DNA of 64,000 nucleotides. It comes from Rosa chinensis. Its lineage: Eukaryota > Streptophyta > Magnoliopsida > Rosales > Rosaceae. The DNA is taken from contig NC_037091.1 in assembly GCF_002994745.2 (NCBI RefSeq), positions 6,906,001-6,970,000 of the forward strand. Reading direction: 5' to 3'. The translations under genes and the position numbers were made by a program. This document shows positions 1 through 12,540 of this stretch, piece after piece. Under the pieces are notes generated by a model. The model was not told the origin of the DNA. It did not search any database and saw only the letters and a list, made by a program, of their open reading frames with translations. How positions within the stretch are numbered: position 1 is the stretch's first letter; every line of letters begins with the position of its first letter.

Positions 1-400
1 ACAATTCCATCACCACATGGAGCCGCGACGGAATCTTTCTCCGCCATCTTCTTCAGAAATCACCGGAGTCGCAAGGTGGTGGAGATCGAAAGACGATTCT
101 GAATCAGCAATGAAGTTCGAAACCTGCACCAATGTTTCGGATCTCGGCGAGCCTAGTTCCGGCATGCACGGCGTCTTTCTCAATGGACTCGGCATTTTTC
201 GCTGCCGCTCTTCCCTTTCTCAGTGATCAAAACCCAGATTGCATAAACACAATGAAAAGCAGAGAAATCGAAACCCACCTTTCCGGAACCGAGAAAACAG
301 GTGATAATGGTCGCCGGAACACTGGTATCGATACCCAAGGTCGGATTCTCATCGAGATTACAGAGACCATGCTATTCTTTTAGAATACCCAGATTGAGGG
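1..400 (-). other. Possible 5' exon of a gene running off the left edge
   Basis: This stretch is more GC-rich and codon-like than its surroundings. On the minus strand an open frame starts near 195 and runs 61 codons to a stop near 10. A second ATG (ATGGCGGAG context, near 50) opens another frame that reaches the window edge. I recognise no family in either frame. It could be the first exon of a divergently placed gene outside the window, or a gene remnant. Confidence 0.2.
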
Positions 401-881
401 TTTAGATCGGTTTACGGTTTTGGGTATTAGATAGTGGCAGTGTCGTAAATTGTGGTGAAACGAGAACATTTTGGTCATTTTTATTAAAACTGGGAATCAG
501 GCTTGTATCATTTGGTTTTTGGGCCTGGGCTCATGTCCTTATTTGTATAAATCTTTTAGTAAGTGGGTTTTCTGTATTTACATCTTTGGTCATGTGCTAC
601 TATGTAATTTTCTATTAAAAAACTTAATGGGGTAAGTGGGAAAAAAATCTCTCAAAATGGGATAAATGGACAAAAAAAAAAAAAAAAACAAAACAAAAAA
701 AAAGGCGGAATTGAAGTTATATGTATTTGACCTGACACTAGGCCTAGTGATGCAGAATATTAGCCAATCATTATCTCTAAAGAACGCAATTCAGAGTTCA
801 GGTGACATTTATCCCACTTCTCCCATGAACAGGCTTGTATAACTGCTAGACTGCTGAAGACCATAACAAAAACATACTCAC
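401..881. other. Non-coding stretch downstream of the RAD5-like copy 1
   Basis: AT-rich DNA with an A-run near 670-705. The final C-terminal exon expected for the RAD5-like copy 1 (seen in copy 2 at 16793-16920) is not visible here, so that copy also appears to have lost its 3' end. No other feature is recognised. Confidence 0.4.
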
Positions 882-1860
882 CTTGACAATAAATCTTCTA
901 ACGGTGACTGTTCGCTTTTGTCCAATGCGATGAATGCTCATTATTGCTTGCTCCTCAACCGCAGGATTCCACCATGGATCCTAAAAGAGGGTGAGCATAT
1001 CGTGCTTAATTGCGGGGTAAAAAGTATTCAAGTTCTCAACAGATGAAATAATTATAAACATAAAAGATTGAAAGTACCATTAAGAAGACGTTAGATGCTG
1101 CAGTTAAATTTAGACCAACACCGCCAGTTTTCAAAGACGTTAACAACACCTGAGACATAATACATGCAGGATATTAACAAGCAAGAAGATTATCACCAAA
1201 TTATAACTGCAAGGAACAAAATGCAATTTTTGCTGCTTACCCTTTTCACTCTGGTCCCATTGAACTCATTCAAAACCCTCTCCCTCTGTGGCTGCATCAG
1301 CTTCCCATCAAACTAAGAAACTGAATTCCTCTTGTCTTCATAGGAATCTCCAAGAGATCCAAAAATGCAGTCCACTGACTGAAAATAATGCTTTTTTCAC
1401 CAGAACCTGATTGAAGAATATGCTCGAAGAAATCCAAGAGCTTTGCAACCTTTGAAGATTCTTTCCAATCTTCAACAAAATCAACCTGAAAGCGGCTTTC
1501 AGTTGGGCAAGATATGGGGTCAGTTTGTTTTATCAATCTCCGACATAACGGGCATGGATGACGAGTTGGTCTTCCCCAGCTCGAGAGAAGACACTCCCTG
1601 CACATCTTATGAACGCATGGTGTAAGTATAGGATCAGATGCAAACTCCAAGCATATGGGACACTCTCTGTTTTCACCCTTACGGATACCCTCAACAACCT
1701 CTTCGACATATGCTCGGCTGGGGACAGTCTGCTTCGAAGTGGAAGCATCCTGGTTAGCTTCAAGAAATATTCGTGCAAGCTTGTCCAAGTCTGCATACTT
1801 TTGTGAATCACCCTGGCTGCTTTTCTTTTGTGAATCGCTCCGACTGCAGTACTCCAAACC
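882..1860 (-). pseudogene. Copy 1: RING and helicase-C exons
   Basis: The exon read from about 1857 to 1245 holds an intact C3HC4 RING finger (CPIC, then PCVHKMCREC, then PCPLC). The region leading to helicase motif IV follows (SIIFSQWTAFLDLLEI). Just after the residues QFL the frame breaks by one base. The alternate frame then continues the family sequence (FDGKL, RERVLNEFN). The next exons, 1078-1151 (motif V, GGVGLNLTAAS) and 882-980 ([12 protein letters not shown], motif VI HRIGQKR), are well preserved with good GT-AG borders. This C-terminal half is better kept than the same region of copy 2. Confidence 0.8.
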
Positions 1861-2339
1861 AACGAGTATTAGAAGCAGTTACAGCTAATGAAACAAGGAC
1901 AAAAACCTAGTGGTTGAGTCAAAATAAATGCAAATTCATTCCCACCTCATGACAAGAAATGGATGGTTGCAACACTGCCTCAATTGAAGTAGTAGTTCAA
2001 GGATATTTGCATAGTTGTGAAGAACCTTGCCTTCGGCTACAAACTGGTCAAAGTGGACCTGTACATTTTTGCATAAAAAATTATTAGCTATGAATAGCCA
2101 TGAAAACAAGACTGCTGAAAGTGCCAAGTGATTACAAATCTGTAAGCAAATAATACTGCATTTGCAAGTACATTCTCAATTCAGTTGAAAGTTGGCCACA
2201 ATTAGTGTTGACATAACTTACTTTTGATCTCCTAAAAAGGGCATTGTAAAAGTAGTGTTCAGCATCTGACTGTTCACACTCAATGGTTTGAATGTCAGTT
2301 GGAGGGAGAATAAGTATGCTGAGGTCGAGTATTATCTGG

Positions 2340-3330
2340 GTTGACTCCTTAGAGTTTTAGTTTAATGAGACAACCAGTACAGTTCACGGACAATTTACCG
2401 AAGCAGAGACTGGGCAAAAATTGGATGTGGCAAGCACAAGATAAACTCATTGCTGATAAACCAACTTGGTCATTTGCCTGCCAAGAAATGATTCTGAACC
2501 GAGTGTTGCGACATTAACTGGTAGAATTGCATTATGAGCAATTGTCACAGCTCTATGAATCGATGGAAGTATACTTTCCATGAAATCGGAAAGGGGCTCA
2601 TTTCTCGACACAAATAATGCAATGTGGCTGGCAGCATATGAGCGATGCATGGAAAGAGACCAAGAGGAGCTCCACTTTCACAAACCACAAGTAGACAGAG
2701 GTGCACAACTGGGCCAAAATAATTCAAGTAAGCGGACGTCCTTTTCAATTTTGTATGACGATGAGTTTCAGTGTAGGGATCGAGTGACGCAAGTCCCATC
2801 TATGCCCCAAAAATAGCTAGATATTTGTATAATATTTATAATTCTTCCGTGTTCATTTTTCCCAGCATTTCATTTATATTAATTATTGTATAGAGAGAAC
2901 CTTTGGCTTCCGAGCAAAGCGATCTTCAATAAGAAAATGAACCAAATAAGTTGTCTTCTTTCGGCCGAATTCATGGTGCCTTAATGTCTTTGCAATGTGA
3001 ATGCCAGGGACTTTGAAGTGTGAATTGGTTCTAGTCCCTTTCGAATTGAGGTGGTTTAGATCAAAACAATAGCCTGTCGACATTGATGTTTTGGCTATGA
3101 TCTTATCCCAGCCGCCGCAGTTCCGTGGTTCAGCGGAGAACTGCGTTGTTATGGCTGACCAAGAATGCAGTGAGGTGATTTCTGTGAAGAAAGGTATCCA
3201 CAGATTCAGTGCTTCTCAGCGGATTGACTAACTTTCATGGGTTTGAAAATCTTTTAACGTAAATAAAGACCAAGAGCGGAGGAAAGTCCAAAAGAGATAA
3301 CACCAAACATTAAAATCCTACGAAGAGTTC
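2340..3330. other. About 1 kb of unassigned sequence in a copy 1 intron
   Basis: The corresponding intron of copy 2 is only about 100 bp, so this stretch looks inserted or expanded. A minus-strand frame at 2883-3083 (66 codons, starting MSTGYCFDLN) and the more GC-rich piece around 3100-3200 hint at a former coding piece. I recognise no family, and I could not find terminal repeats or a target duplication. Confidence 0.4.
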
Positions 3331-4410
3331 AGTACCTCATAATGCATGTTGAGAGAGAGAAAGGGAGGGAGATTCAAAATAGCTCTCAAGAGTACTCACC
3401 TTCCCACTTTATCCTTTGTTTCTTTTGTTCTTCTTAACATCAGTGGTCTCAAAATGGCCTTTATCAATCTCAGTCCTCTTGGATCACCAATCTCATAAGG
3501 CTTTTGAATTAATTTGTATATCTAATTTTCTCTTAACAAAATTATATTAGTAACCTATAAATCTGCCATCCCCACTAGTCATAGTTGAACTAGCATTCAT
3601 CTTAAAATTAAACAATATTTGGCATACCATGCCCAGTTGCACCATGGTTCAACATGGAAGAAGCATAGGAGGCTGTAGAGATCTTCCAAATTATTCTGCA
3701 ACAATTGATGACCGAAGGATTTTATAAATAATGTCAGTACTAATATATTAACCACCTCTACTATGCTAGAGACAACTTATTAGAGTTCTCAAAAATGCAC
3801 AATGGGAAAAAACTACCGTCTAGAATGCACAGTATCACATATTCTTCACTAACCACACTCAATATTTATCAAGCATGACAACAGCAAGCAGACATGAATA
3901 GGAGTTCCAGTCAAACACCATCTGCAATGCGATGACAAGGTGATCGAAAACAGCCTGATCGAGCACCTTGGGTCCTTGAAGATTTAATGGTATGAGCTTC
4001 ATCAAGCACCACCCTATACCAGTCAACCTGGTGGAAAAGGCTGTCCTCTCCATCCTGTATCACATTGTAACAAACGAAAAGAGTGAAATGAGAAGACTAA
4101 TATATTAGATTTTCATTTAACAAATTACAAATAATAAGACTTGGCTTAAAAAGAAGGCAAGGTTCCTTACACTTTTTTAAGCTGCAGCCAAGACACCATA
4201 TGTTGTTTTGACCACATCATGTACTGAGATTGCCTTGGGGTTAGCAGTCCTGTGTCCACCATAGTGAACAAAAATGGAACTACTTTTGGGCTCTGAATGA
4301 GTTTCAAGCTCATCCTGACATTAATAAAAGAACTGATAAGATATGCTGGAAACTAAAGGAAAACAGCAATATATTCATCTTATTATTGAAGTATCTGTAT
4401 ATATATTGAG

Positions 4411-5779
4411 CAATGAATTAAAAAACGCGCCTTGAGGCGCGCCTGAGGCCTAAAAAGCAAAAATGAGCACCTAAATTGAGTCAGCTTCGATGAGAAGGCG
4501 ACGAGGCTCCTGAGGCGGCGATCAAGGCGCCAAAGGCGTAAAAAGCGACGCCTGAGGCGTCGTAGGTGTACGCGCAGCTTTTTTTTTTTTTGGGGTCGTT
4601 TCTGAAACGACATCGTTTTGGTTTCTAAGGTTTAAAGAGATAGGTCACGACATCGAGCAGCCTTAATCATTCGCCTCCCCTTCTCAACTTTCGCACTCTC
4701 CTTGGTTTCTGATGCAAATCTCATAGAAACCCATTATCTTTCTCAATGATTTGGCTGTAAAGGAGACCAAGGAGTTCGATTTGGCTGTAAAGGAGACCAA
4801 GGAGTTCGAGTTGCAGACTTGGAGTTCGATTATTAGAGTTTGATTTGCAGCCTTCGAGTTCGATTTGGATTTTGGAGTTCGATTGGCAGAGTTGGAGTTC
4901 GATTTGTAGACTTGGAGTTTGATTTGCAGGCTTGGAGTTCGATTTGTAGACTTGAAGAGGAACAATAAGAACAACAACAACACCCACATCAACTGTAGCA
5001 AATCAAATCGTCTAGGTAAATTCTTTTTCAAAACTCTGTTTGATTTTGAATTATGGGTCATTGAGATAAACACTGTTTTGTAGATGATCAATTCTGGGTT
5101 TTCATTTCATATTGTCTTTTCAGTTATTTTTGTGACGATTATCTTTTTGCATTTGTCCCAGTTTGTTTTATGTTGTTCTGGGAATTGTTTTGGGTGTTAG
5201 TTATCACCTGGGTGTGAATCAGAAGAAAATTTCCTTTCGTCTCTAAATTAAAGGCGATCAAGTTTTAGTTCACTTATCTGGGTTTTCATTTTCTTGCTTT
5301 TCATTCTGTTTGTTGATTTAGAGTCACTGATTTTTGATTGGTTAGGATTGTTCTAGGTTTGAATTCAAGGCTCTGTCCCTTCGATTTGCAGACTTGGAGT
5401 TTGAACTGCACACTTGAAGATGTGCTTGCAGAGACACTACTATCATTTTAAGGTAAGATATCTTGAATGAGAGTTAAAGATTGTTGATTGTTAGTTTGTT
5501 ACAACTATTAAGATTGTTGCTTTGTATCATTGACTTGTATCTGAAGTTCTGAACCATTAAGATTGTTGCTTTGTATCACTGACTGAATGCATATATGTTG
5601 GTGAATGACAATTAGTAATGTTCTTTTGGTTGAATCATAATGTGGTATGTATAAGAGTAGAAATTACATGAATATAGGTGATAATTACGTAAGGCTTACG
5701 CCTTATGCGCCTTATGCCTCAAGGCTGCAAGGCTCTCTCGAAAACGCCTCGGGTACGCCTTCAGCGTTTTAAAACATTG
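4411..5779. mobile_element. Non-autonomous hAT-like transposon
   Basis: It is flanked by a perfect 8-bp target duplication, ATATTGAG, at 4403-4410 and 5780-5787, the hallmark length for hAT. Ends match imperfectly as inverted repeats: CAATGAATTAAAAAACGC on the left against CAATGTTTTAAAACGC read inward on the right. Subterminal DNA is rich in GCCT/AGGC palindromic motifs (CTTGAGGCGCGCC and relatives). No transposase frame is present, so it must have moved by a transposase supplied in trans. It lies in an intron of RAD5-like copy 1. Confidence 0.8.
4755..4965. repeat. Short tandem repeats inside the hAT-like element
   Basis: A run of degenerate units around GGAGTTCGATTTGCAGACTT, preceded by a near-perfect duplicated 33-bp piece (ATTTGGCTGTAAAGGAGACC and following). 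One more unit occurs near 5380-5405. The repeat creates fake open frames rich in Asn and Ser; there is no sign of a real protein. Confidence 0.7.
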
Positions 5780-6831
5780 ATATTGAGGATATGAGAAAGT
5801 TCTTACTACATTATTCTGACATCGCATCATAACCAAATTTAAATATAATATGCAACTTCAATTATCGCAATTATTCAATACGAAACAAAACAAGGAAGCT
5901 ATTTACCTTCCACTGGCTTAACAAAGACAGGGGACAAACAACAAGAGTGCCTCCCTTTGGTTTCAATGGGGCAGTTGTACCTGAATCTATCTTCCTCTTC
6001 TTTGTAATTTCGATATCACTAGAGCCTCTTTTACATGGTCTTGCAAGTATTAGAGCAATTGTCATCACAGTCTTCCGAAGTCCCATTGCATCTGCTAGGA
6101 TCTAGAATTTATAAAGAAACTCTTGATGTTAGAGACAAGATTTACATGATAATAGTCACTCCAATTCCCAAAGCACTAAAAGGTTTCCTCACAATCTAAA
6201 TATGTTTTTAAATATGGATTAGAAGGAAGATTGAAATACTCACTCCTCCTCTTGCCATCAGCGTTGCAATTGAAATTTTGTGGTTGCCTCCCCTGTGAAA
6301 ATGTTTACATAGATTGAAGAAGCCCTCCTGACAAATCATATATTCAGTTAAGTTGCAGGCTTGAAGCTATTCGAATTGACAATATATGTGGATCGTAGTT
6401 TGTGTGCAAAAGACTAGAGGAAGAAAAAAATTAATAAAGTACTGTTTTCCTTCTTCCACCTAGATTTTTAGCAAATTTAAGACACCGAGGAGAGGAGGAA
6501 CTGTATAATTACTGAAAGAGGAAGCATGTAGCGTCCACAAAGACTTATCTCCATCCGTAAAAATAGAATGGTACGGTGGATAAAGAAACTGCAAAAGATA
6601 TAGCACATTTACTCGACTAAACGCAAAACCAGTTATTTTATCCAAGGAATGCAGGTGGTAACAAATGGTAGGAGTTTTTTTTTTTTTTTGCTGAAGTCAA
6701 AGGTTAAAAGAGGCAAGGAGCCACCTTAACCTTTGAGAATTTATTAAAGAAGAAAGAAAAAATACACAAAGGGAGGGGGAACAAACCAAAACCTCCCATA
6801 CCAAACAGAAAACAGCTATAGGAAAAAACAA

Positions 6832-9800
6832 CTAATAAAAACAGAAATTCGGCATTCCCAAACTGTCACTCTGACAATGTCTGTCAATGAAAGGAGGAGC
6901 TAGATCCCACCAAGTCAGATCACTAGAAGTCGCACCGTAATTTGCTAATGCATCTGCAACACGATTCCCTTCTCAAAAGATATGTGAAGATCGGAATTGC
7001 ATTTGAGAAATACGATATAAACAATTACCCCACTCAATACAAAGCTGCCAAGGCACTAAATCAGGGGACTGCAGAAAGTTTAGAACTAGGGAAGAGTCAA
7101 CTTCTAGCCATACATGTTTCCAGTCCCTTACCCAAGCTAGCTCAATAGCCTTAATGACAGCCATTACCTCTGCCGCTATCGAACTAGGAATGTTATGATT
7201 AGAAGCAAAGGCACCAATGAAATCTCCTCTGTAGTCACGAAAAACGGCTCCATAACCACAACGGCCTGAATCTTGCTTCCAAGCACCGTCAGTATTTATT
7301 TTCACCCACCCAAAAGAAGGAGGGAACCAATTAACCTCAATAACTGACGGAGTACGGCGCGGCTTGCATTGAACTCCTAAATGCTTCAACACTTGAAGAT
7401 CAAGAAGAGAGTTGGTCATATAGCCGGAAGCAATGCGACTTGCAGATTGAACATGCCCAACAATTAAACGGCAAATTATTGCCACATTGAAACCCTGACC
7501 TTCATGCTTCATTTTATTCCTTGCTTGCCATATAAACCATAGAACAGTGGTAAAACATGCCAACCACAACTCCTTCAACTGAGGACTACGATTAACCAAT
7601 CCCACTTGCCATACCTCAATTAATGAACTGGGGACAGGACCTAACTCAAATTTAGAAAACATGCAGCACCAAATCTGGTTGGAATAAGAACATTCTAGAA
7701 AAATATGAGCTAATGATTCATAGTTCCTACCACATAGACCACACCTCGATGCCAAAGCCACTCCTCTTCTCTGTAAAAAATCGTCTGATAGTATCCTACC
7801 CCGTAGCACCTTCCAAGTCAGTAAAGACATTCTAGGAGTGATAAATTTAGACCATATACACTTACCAGAACTCATTGATGGAAAAGGTTGGAGTAGAAAC
7901 TGAAAAGCATTCTTTGCCGTGAGCTCCCCTGATGTAGCAGAAGACCAAATTACCTTATCCTCCGCTCAAGGATCCATAGCTAAGGGGACTTTTTCTATCA
8001 ACTCACACAATGCCGGGTAATGCAAATGAAGGAGATCAGGAATGACCCAAGAGCCATTACTAATATAATCAACCACATACCCTTGCAGATTGTCCACGAT
8101 AGTATGAGGTCCAAAGAAATCAATAATAGGCTTCCCCATAAAATTATCCCTCCAAAAAGAGATATTTGTACCCTGACCAATCAACCATTGTGCATTCTCC
8201 ATAACCACTGACCAAAACTTCTTCACCCAAGGCCATATGGATGAAGGAACATAAGAACGCCTCATCAAACCGCCACGCCAAAATCTATTTCAAATGAACA
8301 AACAACTCATGGCAGAAGAAGAATATATTTCCCAACACCTTTTTAGAAGTAGAGATTGATTAAGCAGAACTAGTTACCTGAGCCCCAACCCTCCTTCATC
8401 TACTGAAGCACAACAAGACTTCCATGAAACTAAAGGAACTCCACGTTTGTCAATTGAACCTAACCATAAGAAATTCCGGCACCAAACCTCTATCCGACGC
8501 AGCAAGGAAATCGGCCACTCATACACCTGGAAGCTATAAACAAGCATACTATAAATAACAGCCTTGATCAATTGAAGTCTTCCTGCCATTGATAAGAGAG
8601 AGCCCATCCAACTAGAAAATCACAATCGAATTTTGTCAACAATGGGCTGAAAGTACAAGGCTCTTGGCTTACCGCGAAAGATGGGAACACCCAAATAGGT
8701 AAAAGAGTCGGATCCAAGAGAAATTCCCAAAGTTGAAGCAATAGAATGACGTCGATGGTGTAGATGCTTGCTAATAAATACTTGAGATTTGGATTTATTA
8801 ATGAACTGCCCTGAAGCACGACTGCACGACCATACTTATCAAAGAAATGCATTACCCGATCAAGATTACGCTTGTCACCACGGCAGAACACTATAACATC
8901 ATCTGCGAATAAGACATGTGACGGTGCCCTAGTATTGCGGGGAGAAGAAATAAGCTTTAACTTTGTAGAGTTCACCATCTCTGTAAGGCCACGACTAAGG
9001 ACCTCCTCCGCCAAACAAAATAGTAAAGGAGATAAAGGGTCGCCCTGCCGCACATCTCTTCCACAAGAAAAATAACCCACTGGCCTTCCATGAATTAAGA
9101 GAGAAAGCTTTGCAGACTGAAGAAGGCTTTTTACCCATAAAACAAACTTTGGATGAAAACCAAAGGCTTCGAGGACTTTAAGAAGAAAACCCAAAGAGAT
9201 AGTATCAAAAGCTTTAGTTATGTCTATCTTGATAGCCACATTACCACCATAACACCTTGAATTCAAAAGATTAAAACATTCTGAAGTCATTACAATAGCA
9301 TCAGAAATATTTCGCCCCGGAACAAAAGCATGTTGTTGAGGAGAAATAATTCGAGAAGCCACTGAAGCAAGCCTAAGCGCCAAAATCTTCAGGATTATCT
9401 TGAAAACAAAGTTCGTAAGAGCAATAGGGCGGAATTGCTTAATAGAGTCGGCATGATCGACCTTCGGAATCAAGATAATAAGACCGGAATTGAAAGAATT
9501 CGTCAACTCACCCTGTGTAAAGAAATAACGAATTGCATTCACCACATCTACACCGACTATGTCCCAGCAAGAAATAAAGAAATGCCCATTAAAGCCATCA
9601 GGGCCAGGAGTGCTGTCCATATCCAAGGACTTCAATGCACCAAAAATTTCTTCGGCAGACGGAATTGAAGTGAGTGTCGTATTGTCATCATTAGTAACCA
9701 TTGAAGGAATCACCTTATCTACAAGCCCATTATCAGTAAAATCTGCATGACTAGCAAAAAGGTCCATATAATAGTCAATAATATGATTCTGGATAGATAT

Positions 9801-10987
9801 AGGATCCTCATAAACCTGATTATCATCTCGAAGAAAAGATATTGAAGACCTCATCCTGCGGGCACGACACTGAGCATGGAAAAAAGAAGTATTACGATCT
9901 CCTTCTGATAACCATCGCACCCTCGACTTCTCATGCCAGAATAGTTCTTGCAGTCTTAAAGACTCATTTAAATTGGCTTGAAGTTTGTTCTCTTTTGTAA
10001 AGTCATCATCAGTACCACCTGAAGAAATTGCATGTTGAAGAGCTTCTAAGGCATTTAGATCATAATTGACACGCTGATGTAGATCACCATAAACCTCCCA
10101 ATTCCATGTACGGAGAGCTTTAAGCAAGACCCTTAACTTATGCCAAAGGACCAATAGAGGGCAACCATGGGAAGAAATAGAAGACCAGCAATTCATGACA
10201 AAACCTTTAAAATCTCTATGCTCCAACCACATCTTACGAAACCGGAAGAGACTTTGACGAGCCCCTGTGGCCTTAGAGAAGGACATTAAGAGAGGATTAT
10301 GATCTAAGCAATGCCGAGGCAACGTACAACAATCATATTTGTCCCACACATCTAACCATGCTAAATTGGCTAGGCTTCTATCCAACTGCTGCTCAACCTT
10401 ACCTTGAACACCTCTTCTTTGGTACCCAAGTAAACTCAGCCCCTTTCGTGTCCACATGAACCAATTCACAGATGTCTACACATGATCGTTGACAAACAGG
10501 CGCTCCCCCTTTCTTTTCATGAGCCCCCAACACTGCATTGAAATCACCAAAAACTAACCATGGTCCAGTAACAAACCTGCCCTTAACATCAGCAATATCA
10601 GTCCACATCTACATCGTTCAGCTGCGTGGTGCGGGCATAGACTGAAGTGATAACACAATTTACAGTATCAAACACAACTTGTATAGAGACTTGCTGATCC
10701 GTCCTAGATAACACACGAACCCAGGGTACCATTGAAGATTTACATAAGATCCACAAGTTCGGCAAAGAAGAAGAACGATCATTAGTGCACACAGGCACCA
10801 TGCCCATGGAACGCCAAAAAGCAGCATGGATAGAACTTAGAGAAACAAAGGGCTCAACTATACATAACACTTCCGGATTATGAGTCCGAATAAATTCCTG
10901 TAAGACATTCTGCGTGGGGTCATTCGCAATGCCCCGAAGATTCCAATATAATATCTTCATCGGGAACTTCTTTAGAACGACGAACAT
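6832..10987 (-). pseudogene. LINE ORF2: endonuclease, reverse transcriptase, RNase H; broken
   Basis: The endonuclease begins at 10987 (MKILYWNLRGIANDP), with GPWLVFGDFNAVLG around 10550. The reverse transcriptase occupies most of 10469-8568, with the catalytic FADD box (VLFADDVIVFCRG) near 8915. A zf-RVT zinc region follows (CGLCG, HIFLEC near 7740), then RNase H with INTDGAW near 7300 and AAEVMAVIKAIELAW. Breaks: frame changes near 10600, 10400, 8600, 8370 and 7900, and a TGA at 6973-6975 where the family reads Arg (HIF-R-EGNRVADALA). After that TGA the frame stays open for 46 codons to a TAG at 6832-6834. Confidence 0.85.
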
Positions 10988-11029
10988 AAGCCTCCCTGCT
11001 TGCAGTCTGCGTTGCCCTTCTCATTGATT

Positions 11030-12433
11030 TACATTGACTCTTAGACAACACTTTAATAAAACCTTCCTCATTATCTGCACGCTCTGTTTCCTCGTACTAA
11101 TTTTCCATGGATATTGTGGTCACTTCAACCCGAGGCTGAGGAACACCCTCTTAAGCAGAACCCTCATTGACATTTCTGTCACAGCCACCATCATCATCGT
11201 TGCCACTGTGAATCCCATCTTCTTCCAATTGTTCAACCCCATTTGTTTGCTCAACATCTTCGTTTGCTTCCTGAGGTACAATAATAATTTGTTGATCACT
11301 GTCATGCACACTCCTCCCCACAATTTGTTGCACCACATTGTTCACCTGACCCGGTTGGTGGTCAGCCCCAATAATCACTCCATTTTCCTCAATGATTCCA
11401 TGATCAACAGGACCAAAAACTCCTTCAGTGCCATTCCCCAATACCACTTGGGGAACTTTAGAGAAAGAAGGAACCTCTCCTGGATCATTTGCCAATGGGG
11501 GAGTATTGTTTATGAATACTTGCTTCCCCGTCTCCTTCCTGGGTTGCTTAGAAACATAAACCTGCTTAAGTTTTGGACGACGTCGGGGCTTATGCTTGCG
11601 TGAGCGCCCCCTAACCCTCTCTATTGTCTCTGTTTACGGAGGACCAACAGGCTTCGTCACTAGCTTGCACGCTAAAACCACATGTCCCACATTACCACAA
11701 TGAAAACAATAATCCGGAAGGCGCTCGTACTCAATCTCCACCACCACAACCTCACCACTTTTCCTCTGAACAGTCAAGTCACAGGGAGGATCCTTGGAGA
11801 GGTCAATATCCACCAACACCCTAGCATAAAGCCCTAGCTTCCTCTCCATCATGTTCTGATCAATTTTCACTGGAACACCAATTCCATTAGCTATCTCAAA
11901 TAGTGTTAAAGGCTCCCAAAATTCCAGGCCTAAATTCCACAGTCGCACCCACACCTGAGCATTGGTGTTTCTTTGTTTGGCAGGAGAGAAGTTGGGTGTC
12001 CATCGCATGAATCTAAGAAGACCAGGCTTCAACACTATCGCCCCTTTCCCCCAAACCATCGACATCATCTCATCAGACTGAAATTTGAAGGTAAAATAGC
12101 CCTTCCCCATCGGAATGATGCTCCACTGACCAATCTCACCCCAAACCATACTCGTTTCTTGCGCAAATCAACTAGAGAATAGGGTTTTTCTTTAGTATCT
12201 AAATGGAGGCGAGCCAAAAGCATATGTCTGCACTTCTCTAAGCCCGATTGATAACCTTCCTCCGAGATCGTGACTGTTACTTTTCCATCCTGAATTTCAG
12301 GCACAGGCAGATGCACCACAGAAACCACAGGTTTCTCCACCGCCGCGGCAAACAAACGAGGCAGTTTTGGCGTCTCTACATCTAGAAATGACCAAGAACA
12401 GATCGTATCCTTTCCAGACATGGCGGATTCCAA
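11030..12433 (-). pseudogene. LINE ORF1 (DUF4283-type, CCHC zinc knuckle), frameshifted
   Basis: Nucleic-acid-binding ORF1 of the LINE. The reading frame starts at 12433 (MESAMSGKDTICSW, with a second Met at 12421). It shifts in the overlap near 12065-12149 into the frame that holds the DUF4283-like core and the knuckle CFHCGNVGHVVLAC (C-x2-C-x4-H-x4-C). That frame stops at 11634. An acidic tail continues in a third frame (11495-11151). In plant L1 elements ORF1 coats the RNA. At least two breaks make it non-functional as read. Confidence 0.8.
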
Positions 12434-12540
12434 GAAGCGAAGAAATTACAGCAGGAGTTTTAGCTGGCAGGAGTTGACTGTGCTGGTAACCCACACTTTT
12501 GGGTGAATGAGGATAGGACAACAAATGGTAGGAGTTATAC

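Larger units (their letters stand above)
1945..6110 (-). pseudogene. Copy 1: SNF2 ATPase exons, disrupted
   Basis: Read on the minus strand. The exon at about 5912-6100 carries ILADAMGLRKTVMTIALIL, with arginine where the Walker A glycine should be (codon 6075-6077). The exon at about 4190-4317 holds DVVKTTYGVL and then a stop. The exon at about 3905-4052 keeps RVVLDEAHTIKSS (DEAH box intact) but loses frame before WCLTGTP. Later exons are LEDLYSLLCF (about 3630-3700), GDPRGLRLIKAILRPLMLRR (about 3405-3535), ILPPTDIQTIECEQSD (about 2222-2310) and HFDQFVAEGKVLHNYANILE (about 1948-2061). The hAT-like element at 4411-5779 lies between the Walker A exon and the next exon. Confidence 0.75.
6677..12519 (-). 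mobile_element. Full-length LINE (plant L1 clade, with RNase H)
   Basis: A complete but dead non-LTR retrotransposon on the minus strand. Its perfect 17-bp target duplication AACAAATGGTAGGAGTT lies at 6660-6676 and 12520-12536. The poly(A) end shows as a T-run at 6677-6689. Order from its 5' end: ORF1 (12433 to about 11030) with a zinc knuckle, then ORF2 (10987-6832) with endonuclease, reverse transcriptase, zf-RVT and RNase H. Both ORFs are broken by several frameshifts. The insertion is in intron 2 of RAD5-like copy 1, in the same orientation, beginning at intron nucleotide 22. An intact, perfect TSD next to heavily mutated ORFs suggests the coding decay may partly predate insertion (copying of a defective template) or that the TSD escaped mutation by chance. 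Confidence 0.92.

Noticed and set aside
4684..5091. 135-codon Asn/Ser-rich ORF
   Set aside because: Generated by short tandem repeats inside a non-autonomous hAT-like element.
11034..11603. 189-codon plus-strand ORF
   Set aside because: It lies antisense to LINE ORF1 and shows no family pattern; a shadow frame.
6660..12536. LTR retrotransposon for the RT-containing block
   Set aside because: No LTRs or integrase; poly(A) end, 17-bp TSD, endonuclease before RT and an FADD box identify a LINE.
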